A stretch of 64,000 nt of DNA from Magicicada septendecula (Eukaryota > Arthropoda > Insecta > Hemiptera > Cicadidae): contig JAWRYS010001445.1 in the NCBI GenBank assembly GCA_034769895.1, positions 1 to 64,000 of the forward strand, in the 5' to 3' direction. The notes beneath the pieces are model-generated. The model ran no database searches, was not told the origin of the DNA, and saw nothing but the letters and a program-made list of their open reading frames with translations. The translations under genes and the position numbers were made by a program. Every line of letters starts with the position of its first letter. Positions within the stretch are counted from its first letter, which is position 1. Of this stretch, positions 28,158-38,826 are shown piece after piece.

Positions 28158-28790
28158 CTGCACCTGCCCAGCTAGCCAGGCCAGACGATCGAGGTGGGCG
28201 ACCTAGAATTTTTACTGGTTTTCCTGTTAAAACCAATGAACGGCATCGTTGATTCTCTTTTTCACTTCGTAAGGCTCTTCCCAGTTAGTCTGAAGTTTAT
28301 GTAAGTGACCACGACGGCGCTTTAGATTGTACAACAAAACCTGTTCTCCTTCTTGGAAACCCACACAATTTCTACGCATGTCACACCGAGTTTTCATTTT
28401 ATCACTGGCTACCTTCAGCCGTCCTCTTACCAAACAATTCATTTCTCGAAGTTGTTTTTCTAATTGCGAGTACTAGTTCTGCGGCTATTGAGTCTCAGGT
28501 GATCCGAACATCAAGTCCCCAGGAAGACGAACCTCCCTCCCAAACACCTATTTTGTTGGAGTCATGCCGGTTGTGTCGTGTACTGATGTCCTATAAGCCA
28601 TCAGCTGGTTTAAGTCTGTTTGGTTTTTGACAACAACCTCTTGCGTAACGTCATCTTCAGCAACTTCTCCCCCGGGCGCTTTGGTTAACTCAGGAACAAC
28701 CAAGAGCTTTCCCTCGGTGACCAAAGTAGGTTTTTCAGTCACATCTTGTGTCGTTATACAAACTGGTACTTCCTCTGGTAGTTCTTCCAA
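28158..28790 (-). pseudogene. Ty3/gypsy pol relic (integrase C-terminal part)
   Basis: The minus strand encodes LMAYRTSVHDTTGMTPTK (in 28548-28790), then MNCLVRGRLKVASDKMKTRC and LLYNLKRRRGHLHKLQTNWE followed by GPYEV-like EPYEVKKRIND (28227-28442), and VAHLDRL near the end. These are the typical closing blocks of Ty3/gypsy integrases, with the basic GPY/F-like module last. Upstream of LMAYRT the frame instead encodes an acidic stretch (MEELPEEVPVCITTQDVTEK) unlike integrase, so the catalytic core is missing and an internal deletion has joined distant parts. Stops lie between the pieces. The LTR relic follows directly, as in a real 3' end. Confidence 0.82.
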
Positions 28791-31434
28791 TTCCGCTCGT
28801 TGACAGTGGAAGAGAATGGGATAAAGAGTTATATCGAAATTAGCGAATAAAAATAAACCAAATTACTGTAATTATTGTTAACTAAGTTGTCAGAATGGTT
28901 GTATTAAGTAAATTCTGTTTTGATTGGGGACATGAAGTTAGTACTTGTATCGCTTTGTCATTGAGACGTAATGGCATTAATTCCCTAAAGCAACTATTAG
29001 GTACGCTAATGACGTAAACCAACCACATTGTTGCACTCAACTGTAATGACGTGAATACGCCATGTTTGACTAATTAACTCATTGCTACCAATACACTGTT
29101 GTCAATTTATGCACATAATGTTTAGTTAGTTGAATCGCTGTAGGATACCCGATTGCATTTGCCCGTAATTCACAGTTTCTCTCACAGATAAGTAGAAACT
29201 GCATGTCGAGCTAAGCGGCAACGTACAGGGAGTGAGAGATGGGACATAATACTTATAATTATTAATTAACACTATTTTTATTGAGTGTAGGTTAAAGACT
29301 ACAAACGTTTTATAATTACCTTTATTTATGTATAAAAAACGCTGGAATTTTGGTTTGTTAAAAGAATAATTATTTCGATGTTTCACATAGTAAAAGTAAA
29401 CAGAATCAGACGGAAGTGATGTCACAGTTGACGAATATTCAACTGGTACGTGAGACGTCATGGCTGCCCAGCATCATAGTCACCGTCGTGTAGGATTCTT
29501 TACATTTAGGCGTGACTTTCGCGCTTGCAATGGTAGTTTGTGAGACAGTCATTGATAATTATCCTATAACTAATAACATACTGGATAATATTAGTCCTAT
29601 AAGCATAAGAGTGATAGTCTATAGCGTGTTGTTGTTAATCGTAGATATAACATACACTTTTATTGAACGAAAGAAATCAACAAATAAAGTATTGATCTTG
29701 CCCACAGCAGAATTGCGGTTATTTATTGCCCCATAAAATAGAGACGTATATCTACTAGACATATGGTGTACAACATGAAACGCATGAAACAAACAGCTGA
29801 CAGGAAGTGAAATCCGGGGTATGCTCCCTATAAGTCAGTCTGTAGTGTGCTGGATCTTTTTACGTTTAATAATGAAGGATGACGCGATGGAAAATCATAA
29901 AGATGATTGGCTGTCCCATGTCCCCTCCTCCTCCCACAAACAGGTTTATTTATTTATTTATGAATTACGAGGTTAACAATTTTCTCACACATGCACACAA
30001 AAATAAACAGAAATTACTTTGTTGTACCAAATAATGAATAAAAAATTTAGAGTTGTATAAGAAATCGACACGAGAACACACAAACTCTTGTAGTAACAAG
30101 AGTAATCTTAAAAAACTGGAAGAACAAAAGCAGGTTCAATGCTGTTACATGAAGACGACACGTCAAGTTGTTGAAACAGCTTTGCGAAATTGAAACAAAC
30201 TAAGCTCTTTAAAAGTGGTTTTTTTATATTTGGCCTATACATATACGCATATGTGTGTGTGCGCACACCCTGTCATTATCATTAACACTTGCCAACTGCT
30301 GAGATAATTCTTTCACAGGAATATAGACAGTATATGAATATCTTGTGATGTCTATGGAGTATTATTTACGTATGGATCGCTATTAAGTGTTTGTCTGTCG
30401 GATCATTTGAAGGCCTGTTTCACTGTTAGACGGATTCAAACCCATAGTGCCTCAACCTCGGACTCTTACTAATACGTTGTATTGTACTTATCGTATCGTA
30501 TAACAGCATCTTTACAATTCGATATTTGACGGAAAGACAAAGTCTCCATAAAATACGGGTTTTTTGCACATACCTTTTTTGACGATGGATGTTTCCATCG
30601 TAACGCAGACCGAAACCTTCGACCTCCCACTTAGTTCGTGGGTGTCCTAGTGTCTCTTAAGAGGTGTCTATTTAAAAATATACTGTGGCCAGCTGTTTTC
30701 TGGCCTCCGCTTCAAGTGCCAGTAACAAATTTACTTGCCTTTCTCATTACATAAACAAAAATGAACGCTATTTCTCCCCTTATCACTCCTTTCTCTCTTT
30801 CAAAAACACTCACCCAAGACACACATACACACTAATACATACAGCTTAGTATTTTTACTTGGTAGTTCAACATTTGATGTTCCCCGTGGTTTGTACTTCT
30901 TCACAATCATTCGTAATCTGTATGAGTTTATTCTACCGATGTCTTTCTTTTACCTTAACTTATAGTCATCTGTATTATCTATATTATCTGTATTATCATC
31001 TGTATTTCCTAAGCACCCATATACTTGGTCCAGCACGACACACGGCAATTCGTTTACGAAGTCCCATTTTTGTGTGTGTTTTAACTTTAGATTCTTATAT
31101 TCTGTATACTGTGCCACAATGCGTTCGTTTTCCTACCAATATTCCTATTCTTGATAAAGACGCGTCCAAATCTAAATTATTGCAATTTGACACTTGTTCC
31201 GTACACAAATACCTTCGATCATACAGTGCCTCTCCCACAAAAGCGTCACGTTTGTCTAAGAACATGATATGTTTAGTGTATAAGACTGCCAATCGGATCA
31301 ACTATGCAGCGGTACATATGTCTGTTTCTGCATAATCGCTAAAGTACCCGTATTACACACAGATACGCACAAAAAATGTGGGGCTTCATTTTTGCTTGTT
31401 TAGTATTATTATCTGCTTCTTTTTATTATTCATA
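28791..31434. other. No feature seen
   Basis: Mostly AT-rich sequence up to the BEL target site. The 158-codon frame at 30859-31335 contains a (TATTATC/TGTATT) simple stretch and no recognisable domain. ORFs at 29126-29461 and 29512-29736 also lack motifs. No repeat boundary was seen. Confidence 0.45.
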
Positions 31435-31439
31435 GATAT
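31435..31439. repeat. Target site duplication GATAT, left
   Basis: GATAT precedes the left LTR and recurs at 44969-44973 after the right LTR. Five bases is usual for BEL/Pao integration. Confidence 0.9.
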
Positions 31440-31920
31440 TGTTGAGATCCGGTCCAAGTGGACCTAAAAAATGTGTTGATGTCGGCACGTGTGTACTAAG
31501 AATTTTCTATCAGGAAGAATGATGTTTGGGGTGCTATTGCCAGGATGCAGAATGATAACGATAGTGGACTGTATTAATACATTTATTAGGTTTCTTTTTT
31601 ACACTTAATTCATAGTGTTGAGATTGGCTAAGTCTGAAAGTTTTAAATTTGAAGAAACCGATTCGTAAATGAAGCTACATTTTAGATGAGGCGCAAATGT
31701 GTGCCACTCAGCTTACATTGAAAAAACGTTGAGGCCTAAGGCCTAAATAATTGTCGCGACAACAAGAAAATGAAAAAGACAGAACAGGCAGCAAACGTAC
31801 TGACGTCCGCTGCCAGCCAAGGCTCGTAGAACTGTATCGTTGTAAAAACGTGATAAGCACAATTTGAAAGCGTGCAGATTAGCCAACCTATGAATGCGAA
31901 AATTACCACATTACTGTCCA
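31440..31920 (-). repeat. BEL/Pao 3' LTR
   Basis: 481 bp, TG...CA ends on the plus strand (TGTTGAGATCCGG to ATTACTGTCCA). It differs from the right LTR only at GCGTGCAG versus GCGTACAG. On the minus strand AATAAA is present (plus TTTATT at 31582-31587) as a polyadenylation signal. Confidence 0.95.
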
Positions 31921-33272
31921 TAACTGCCCGCAAAAAATCAAAAGATTTTTTAATACATTTTAATAACTTATTGTAGAAAAATACAGAGTTCTTAATAATA
32001 AAGGTCAATCTCAGTAAGTTGTATTGAACCTTGATTTGAAATCTTAGATAACAGTTATGACATTAACTGCTTAGCGATAAGCTTGAGTGATGATAAGATT
32101 TGAGCAGGTCAAGGTCGGCGTGCAACTTGATTTGTGCATGAGTATAAATGTAAAAGTTAGCAATGTATTGCCAATATATATTGTATGTATACAATATTAA
32201 ACGATATAAGACATGAAAATACATAATTTGACAATGTTTAATGATGAATAATCGGTGACTGATCACATGATGGGCCCGATAAATTGTAACATTTATGCAA
32301 GTCACAGTGGTTAGCTTGAAAGAGTCAAGTCCAGTAGACCTATACAAAAGTATTGAATGTAAAGTGAACAGACAAAGTATTATAAGATTATACATGTAAA
32401 GACATAAATTTAGCATGACGCCATATAGTTTAACGAGGCATGCTATACCTGAAGTTTCAGGAATTTACAATAAGTTATTATGTGAAAACAAGCTGTACAT
32501 AGTTGAATGATTGCAAGCACAAAGTGTAATGACATGTATGTCATGATTAAAGCATGAATAATAATTGTGCAATGCGTGATCACAAAATACAAAATACAAA
32601 ATACAATATAAAAATAAAAATATAGGCGTGGCGTGGTTATAGACAGTAGATGCGAAAAAAACAATGTGTTTTACATAGATACAAGTTATACATAATAAAT
32701 ACAATAGAAATCGGTCTAGATAATTACAAATATATGAATACAAGGCACAATAGCATAAGTGACAAGTACAACAATGTGGTTATACAAACGTAATACATGT
32801 GTTGAACAATTGCGAGAAATACATAGGGTAATAAATATCACACATATTGACAAATGTGCAAGAAAATGCATACATGGTTTGTATAACTGCAGACCATGCG
32901 AATATTATGTAACAAAATTTTTATATAAAAACAATACCACCAATGACATGACACATAACCCAATACCAATATCAAAATGTAAATGTGTAGGACATAGTAT
33001 GTCTCACAAATTATTAACATATAACTACAAAAATAGCAAAGTATACCACCATGAAATATGATAAGTATAGATATAATAGCACAGTGCGTGGTTGTAAAAT
33101 TACAAGTCACATGCAAATTTAGTATAAAAACACGCAATGATGCAAGTTAGCATGAAAATGTTATGGTGATACATATCACAATTAAGTTGACCAAATTGTC
33201 AGACAATAAGGTAATGAAAGCCAGTGGCCAAGTGAAATAGCATTGTGCTAAATAATTATAGTAACCTTGTGT
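31921..33272 (-). other. Long untranslated 3' region of the BEL/Pao element
   Basis: About 1.35 kb lies between the integrase stop and the 3' LTR. The sense (minus) strand is T-rich and the plus strand A-rich, with recurring ACATA-like words. Overlapping short frames on both strands (32063-32416, 32465-32743, 32759-33061, 32838-33137) encode only composition-driven hydrophobic or Cys-rich peptides; none looks like an envelope protein. The stretch just before the LTR on the sense strand is GCGGGCAGTTA, a weak polypurine tract. Confidence 0.6.
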
Positions 33273-36200
33273 CTAAGCCTCGTCCCGGGCTGGCAACAAG
33301 CATAGCTTATGAACTGGTTTCCGTAAAATGCCAGTAGGCGTGCGAATGTCTACTACTCTAATTAAGTTGTCTGGGCCCGGAAATGTCGCGGTAATTACAC
33401 CAAATTTCCACGCTAATGGAGGTAAGTTATCCTCAATCAGTAAAACCAGGTCACCAATGGAAACGTTTTCCTTGGCGAATTTCCATTTGTGACGTTGTTG
33501 TAATTGATGTAAGTAGTCGCGAGACCAAGCCTTCCAAATGACTTGGACAAACTTCTGGAGAAGTTGCCAACGTCCAAGACGAGAGATGGGAACGTGAGAT
33601 AAGTCTGGATCAGGTATCGCCGTTAATGGTGCGCAAATCAAAAAATGGCCAGGTGTAAGTGGCACCGGATCATTTACATCCGATGAAATGGCAAATAATG
33701 GGCGAGAGTTTAGACATGCCTCTATCTGAGACAAAACTGTCGTAAACTCCTCGAAGGTGAGTATAGACTTGCCTACCACGCGGCGCAAATGATACTTTAA
33801 ACTCTTTATACCGCTCTCCCAAAGACCACCAAAATGAGGTGATGAGGGCGGAATAAATGACCATGAAATACCCTGAGAGGTCGTAAAGGATTTGATTGAT
33901 GAGGTGGCATCCTTATTATGCCAAAGATTGTAAAGGTCATGTAAAACATTGCGGGCCTTCCTAAAGTTCGTGCCATTATCGGAATATAACTGGCTGGGTA
34001 TGCCCCTACGGGACATAAAACGACGTAAGGCAGCTATAAACGCGTTGGCTGTAAGGTCGGAAACCAATTCCAAATGAATGGCCCTGGTTGCTAAGCAGAT
34101 GAACAAAGACACTTACGATTTTGACAGAGTCCTAGATTGCTGCCCGCCATGACGAATCATGAAGGGACCACCATAATCAACTGCGCAGAATAGAAACGGC
34201 CGCGAAGGAGTGACTGTAGGAGATGGTAAAATACCAAGCCTCTGAACCTGTTGTTTGGCACTAAACCTGAGGCACTTGACGCATCTACGAATGATGGAGC
34301 GAATGACTATCTTGGCGTTAATAATCCACCAACGTTGACGAAGTGAGTGATGCACGAGTTGAGCATCAGTGTGGAGTAGGCGAAAGTGTTCGCGTTCAAT
34401 AATAAGACGAGTAATATGAGCCAATGGATGCAAGACAATAGGATGCTTATTGTCATAAGGTAGTTGCGACTGCTGTAAGCGCCCGCCGACGCGTATTACG
34501 CCAGACTCATCAAGAAACGGGTCCAGAGAAGACAACTTACTCCTAATAGAGACAGAAGACCCATTACGAAGACAATTAATCTCGGCAGCGAAGTGGATCG
34601 ACTGAGATTGTTTTATGAAAAAATTAAGAGTGGAATGAATTTTAACTGGGGTAAGAGCGCCCGATATTTTCTCAGCACTGGAGAGTCTAATATTTTTGAT
34701 GAATCGAAAGCAGTAAGCGTATACGCGAGTCAGAAGGTGCGACGAAGAAAAGTCCTTTGAAAAATCAATAGCCAGGGTAGACAGTAGAGAAAGTTTTGGG
34801 GTTTGTTTTTCCTCCGCAGTGAATTCAGAAGACGACAGATTAGAAGGTAAAAAGGGTGGAAAAAGATTGGACTCGGAAGATTGAGACAAACAGGCGGGAC
34901 CGTGCCACCAAAGCGAACAATCGCGCAAAACGTCGGGGTGACATCCCCTAGAAATAATATCAGCAGGATTATGTCGAGAATTGATGTGATGCCATGTGTA
35001 GGCTTCCGTAAGACTCTGAATCTCGGCAACACGATTAGCGACGTAGGTTTTCCACCTCGAAGACTGGGCATGAATCTAGTAAAGGGACACCATAGAGTCA
35101 GAATACAGATGAACACTATTAATAAAGGAATGAAGAGCAGGGACGACCTTGAATACGAGTCGCGATAACAACAAGCAAGCGCAGAGTTCAATGCGAGGTA
35201 ATGACACCTGTCGTAGGGGGGCCACGCGAGATTTAGAACACAGAAGGTGACAAGAGGCCGATGAATCTTTATAAATGACTCTAATGTAAACACAACACCC
35301 ATATCCCCTTTCAGAAGCATCCGAAAACCCATGTAATTCAACTATCTTTGCTTTAGACTTGCAGCGAATAGAACGTGGGACAATAATTTTACTGATCAGA
35401 CATAATTTATTGCATAATGAACGCCAATGCAAGCGTAATTGCCCGGAGATTGGCTCATCCCAACCAAGATTACACAGCCAGAGTTGCTGCATAAACTGTT
35501 TGTACAGGAAAACAATGGGACCGACGAGTCCGAGTTGATCGTATATGCCTGCGATAATCGATAGGATTTTCCTCTTGGAGATGCTTGATTCAACGGGGAA
35601 TGATTTGATGTCAAACAAAAATGAATCGGTAGTGTTATTCCAAAGAATGCCTAAGGTACGCACATTACCCTGTTTTTGTTTAAAGGGAGTGATAAAATGT
35701 CATGATCTGCGACCACATTGGGTTCATTTGATGCCCATTTATGCAGCGTGAGACCGTATTGACTCAACAACGTACCTAAGTCAGATTTCAACTTGGTCAG
35801 ATCAGAAATGGTGTCTGCGCCGGTTAGCAAATCGTCGACATAGAAATCATTGGTTATAGCTGACGCTGCGTCAGGAAAAGAAGCTTCATTATCCTTACCA
35901 ATCTGATTAAGACAGCGAGTAGCCAAAAACGAAGCACTAGCAGTGCCGGATGTTACAGTTCGCAATACAAAGTGTTTAAACTGTTCGAGGGGAGAGTCAC
36001 GCCACAGAATACGTTGATAATGACAATCCTTCTCAGCTACCAGAATTTGTCAATACATCTTCTCGATGTCGGCGATGAGAACATAGTTATGCATACGAAA
36101 TCGCAAAAGAATAGGAAAAAGGTCTTGTTGGACGTTTGGGCCTACCAACAAAATGTCATTGAGAGAAAGGCCATTGGTAGTTTTGGACGAGCCGTCAAAA

Positions 36201-36420
36201 ACGACGCGAAGTTTTGTCGTAGATCTGGAATGTTTAAAGACGGCATGGTGTGGCAGATAGTACGTATTTGAAACCCCGGAATTGATAGAGCAATCGTCGA
36301 CAAGCGTCATGTGGCCAAGATCCTTATACTCCTGAATAAAATTTGTTTATTCGCGCGCAAGCTTAGAATCACCCATGAACCGGCGTTCTAAACTCAAGAA
36401 TCTTGCTTCAGCGCTAGCAT
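33273..36420 (-). pseudogene. BEL/Pao pol relic: RT, RNase H region, integrase
   Basis: The RT pieces are 36050-36310 (TTKLRVVFDGSSKT) and 35651-35965 (DFYVDDLLTGADT, the catalytic YVDD). The RNase H-like region is 35076-35663 (ELHGFSDASERGYG). The integrase has a zinc-binding module with RRCVKC (34113-34928), first Asp in AVDYGGPF, second in LYSDNGTNF and Glu in GGLWESG (33273-34112), and ends with the DUF5641-like PPLAWKFGVI. It is broken by stops at 36347-36349 (TAA), 36050-36052 (TGA), 35076-35078 (TAG) and 34113-34115 (TAA) and a frameshift near 35650-35690. The frame 5' of the shift matches the gag frame across the LINE, because insert plus duplication (5769 bp) is a multiple of three. 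Confidence 0.93.
36407..36420. repeat. LINE target site duplication, left (14 bp)
   Basis: TTCAGCGCTAGCAT, identical to 42176-42189. It lies in the start of BEL/Pao RT coding sequence. Confidence 0.95.
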
Positions 36421-36605
36421 TCTACTCCAGCGATTGAAAGGAAGCAGAACAAAGAAACCTAACCTCAAAATCCTCTCTTTACTAGCCAGTTGGCTAAATT
36501 ATTCGGAACAGTTCGAGTGGGCCAGAATTCGACCAGTTCGCGATAAGTCGTGTGCGGGCTATTGCTCTTACTTTGTGCGTGGTGTTCTGTGCCAAAGTTT
36601 GGTGA

Positions 36606-38826
36606 GTGCCAGTGACAAAGTGCCAGTGCAGTTCGGAACGGGAGTTTGCTCTCTCCGCCCAAGAGCGTACCCGACACCCGTTGGCGACGGCGATGTCGGG
36701 ACGAGACCAAGGGGAGCCCCTGTCCGCGGAAAGTTGTGGTCCTAATAAGGGCCATAATAAATCCGATGGCAGGGTAGCCCCCTTGCTGAAGCCATCTGTG
36801 CTGCGAAGCGTAACGCTAAGCTCTACAGATGGCCCAATGGTAAGAATCCCTACCAAAACAACAACAAAACCTGAAATTGCTGCAGTCCGCGGCGATGGTC
36901 CTTTTAAGGACCACCCAGCATCTGTTGAAGTTTCGCGGGTCCAGCCTTCCGCTGGTCCTGCTACAAAACCCGATACTGACCCTGTCCGCGGAGAAGGTTC
37001 TTCTAAGGCCCGCCGAGCATCTGGAAATTCTTCGCGGGACCAGCCTTCAGTTGGTCCTGCTAAGGACCACCAAACAACTACAGCTACTTTGCAGGTCCGG
37101 CATAATGCCGAACCTGCAGAGAGCCACAATGCATCTGACCATCCCGTGGGGGACCAGCCTTGTGCTGGTCCTTCTAAGGGTCGCCAATCGTCTGTTCCTG
37201 CGCAGGCCCAGCCTTCTGCTCTTCCTGCTAAGGAGCACCAAACATCTGGCCCTTCCGTGACGGACCAGCCTTGTGTTGGTCCTTCTCAGGACCCACTATC
37301 CATTGCTTATGACGCAGCCCTCGGCGGTACGTTGTCGTCGGACTCTGAGATGGAGACGGAGGACGGCTTCCAGCCCGTGCCTAGCCGGAAACGGCGAGAT
37401 AGCGGTGGAAGCAGGCCGACTTCCCCAAAACGGACTGTCCCGGCGAAACGAGGCGTGGCTGCAGAGTCGGCAGGTCGCGTATCACCTTCCCCTGGAAACA
37501 TAGTACCAGAACCAGAGCCAACACCTAAGCAACCTAAGATACCGCCAATCGTGCCACAGTGCACCGATTGGCATACCCTCCTTCGGGAGCTTAAACTAGT
37601 AGTGCCGTCTGGGCGAATTGAGGCCAAAAGCCAAGGTTCGTCCATTCGACTGCTTCCGAAGTCGATCCAGGACTTTCGGGCTTGCCAGAAATTCCTGGCC
37701 GACTCCGGTCGCGCTTTACATACCTTCCCCCTCCCTGAGGAGAGGGAACTCAAGATTGTGGTGTCCGGGATTCCCCATGACACACCGATCTTGTCGATCT
37801 GGGAGGATCTGGCGGAGAAGGGTTTCTTCCCTACCTCCGTTGTCCCTCCCCTATCCGGTGATCGGAAAAGGAAAATCAATTCCTTTTACATCAGGATCCA
37901 GAAGGTTGGTTCCTTCGCTGACGTCTACAATCTTGAAACCATTCTGTGCCTCCGGGTACAGGTTAGGGCTTTTATTAGTAAGCCTGGGCCTTCCCAGTGC
38001 TTCCAATGTCAGCGATTCGGCCACTCATCGGCCTTTTGTAAGATGCCGCCGCGTTGTGTACGCTGCGGAGAGGCCCACAACAAGAATTGTCCCGTTGTGA
38101 AGCCTCAACCCGCGACGTGCTGCAACTGCGGAGGCAGTCACCCGGCTAACTTTAGGGGTTTTAACCACTTTAAGAAGGCCCTAAAGAAACAGCAGCGGGA
38201 GCAAAACCGTCAGGTTGAACCTCCTCGCCCTGCTTCTAGACCCTCGAAGCGGGCGGCAGTCCAACCACCCGCCTCAGCATCTACGCCTCTTCCTGCGGCA
38301 CCTGCCGCTGGAGGAACCATAACATACGCCCTCTGTGGCCCCCAGAACCTAAGCACCTGCCGGAGTGCCATCTCCTCAAGCGGCAACGCCCGCAGTACCC
38401 CCCTCACAGACCCAGCCGCCTAAGAAACGGCGCCCTAAGCGCAAGATTAGACAGCCACTAGTGGCTAAACATCTGTACCCGGAGGCTAACAACGCCCCTC
38501 CGGCTGCCCAGCATCTAACCGGCCAGGAGCCTGCTCCTGTTGCCCAGTCCCCTGCGACTTCCATGGAAATCTCGCCAGCCCCCGAGCAGCCAGCTCCAAT
38601 TGCCCAACCTCCCCTGGAGGCGGCATCTGCACCTTCCGCGGCCCCGGCGCCGGCTAGTCAGGCCCCTGTGGCCGGTGGTTCACCATTGGTCACTGAGGCT
38701 CAGCTGATGGCCTGGGTCAGCGGCATTGTCCCGCAAATTCTTGCTGCTCGGGATGTCCCGACTATACTCATGGCGATCCTAACATCGCTGATCGCCCTGA
38801 TTGTCCCCTCATCTAACTATGGCTAG
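36606..38826 (+). pseudogene. LINE ORF1 (gag-like RNA-binding protein), one frameshift
   Basis: The first frame (36606-38423, 605 codons) has a low-complexity N-terminal part with degenerate repeats of the type DQPCxGPxK (about residues 90-230), a basic region (SRKRRDSGGS), and zinc knuckles at about 464-508: CFQCQRFGHSSAFC, CVRCGEAHNKNC and CCNCGGSHPANFRGF. The third knuckle has Phe where Cys is usual. Such proteins bind the element RNA and form the transport particle. Near 38350-38420 the frame shifts; the second frame (to 38826) gives a Pro/Ala-rich tail (PPKKRRPKRK) that must be the real C-terminus. ORF2 starts inside its end. The start at 36606 is the first ATG of the open frame. Confidence 0.88.

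Noticed and set aside
30859..31335. 158-codon plus-strand frame
   Set aside because: No recognisable domain, contains a simple repeat, and is overlapped by a minus-strand frame; most likely chance.
32063..33137. Possible envelope-like gene between BEL integrase and 3' LTR
   Set aside because: Only short overlapping frames on both strands, hydrophobic or Cys-rich because of base composition; no signal peptide, furin site or fusion-peptide pattern.
36494..37129. 211-codon minus-strand frame inside LINE ORF1
   Set aside because: Antisense shadow of the GC-rich ORF1 repeats.
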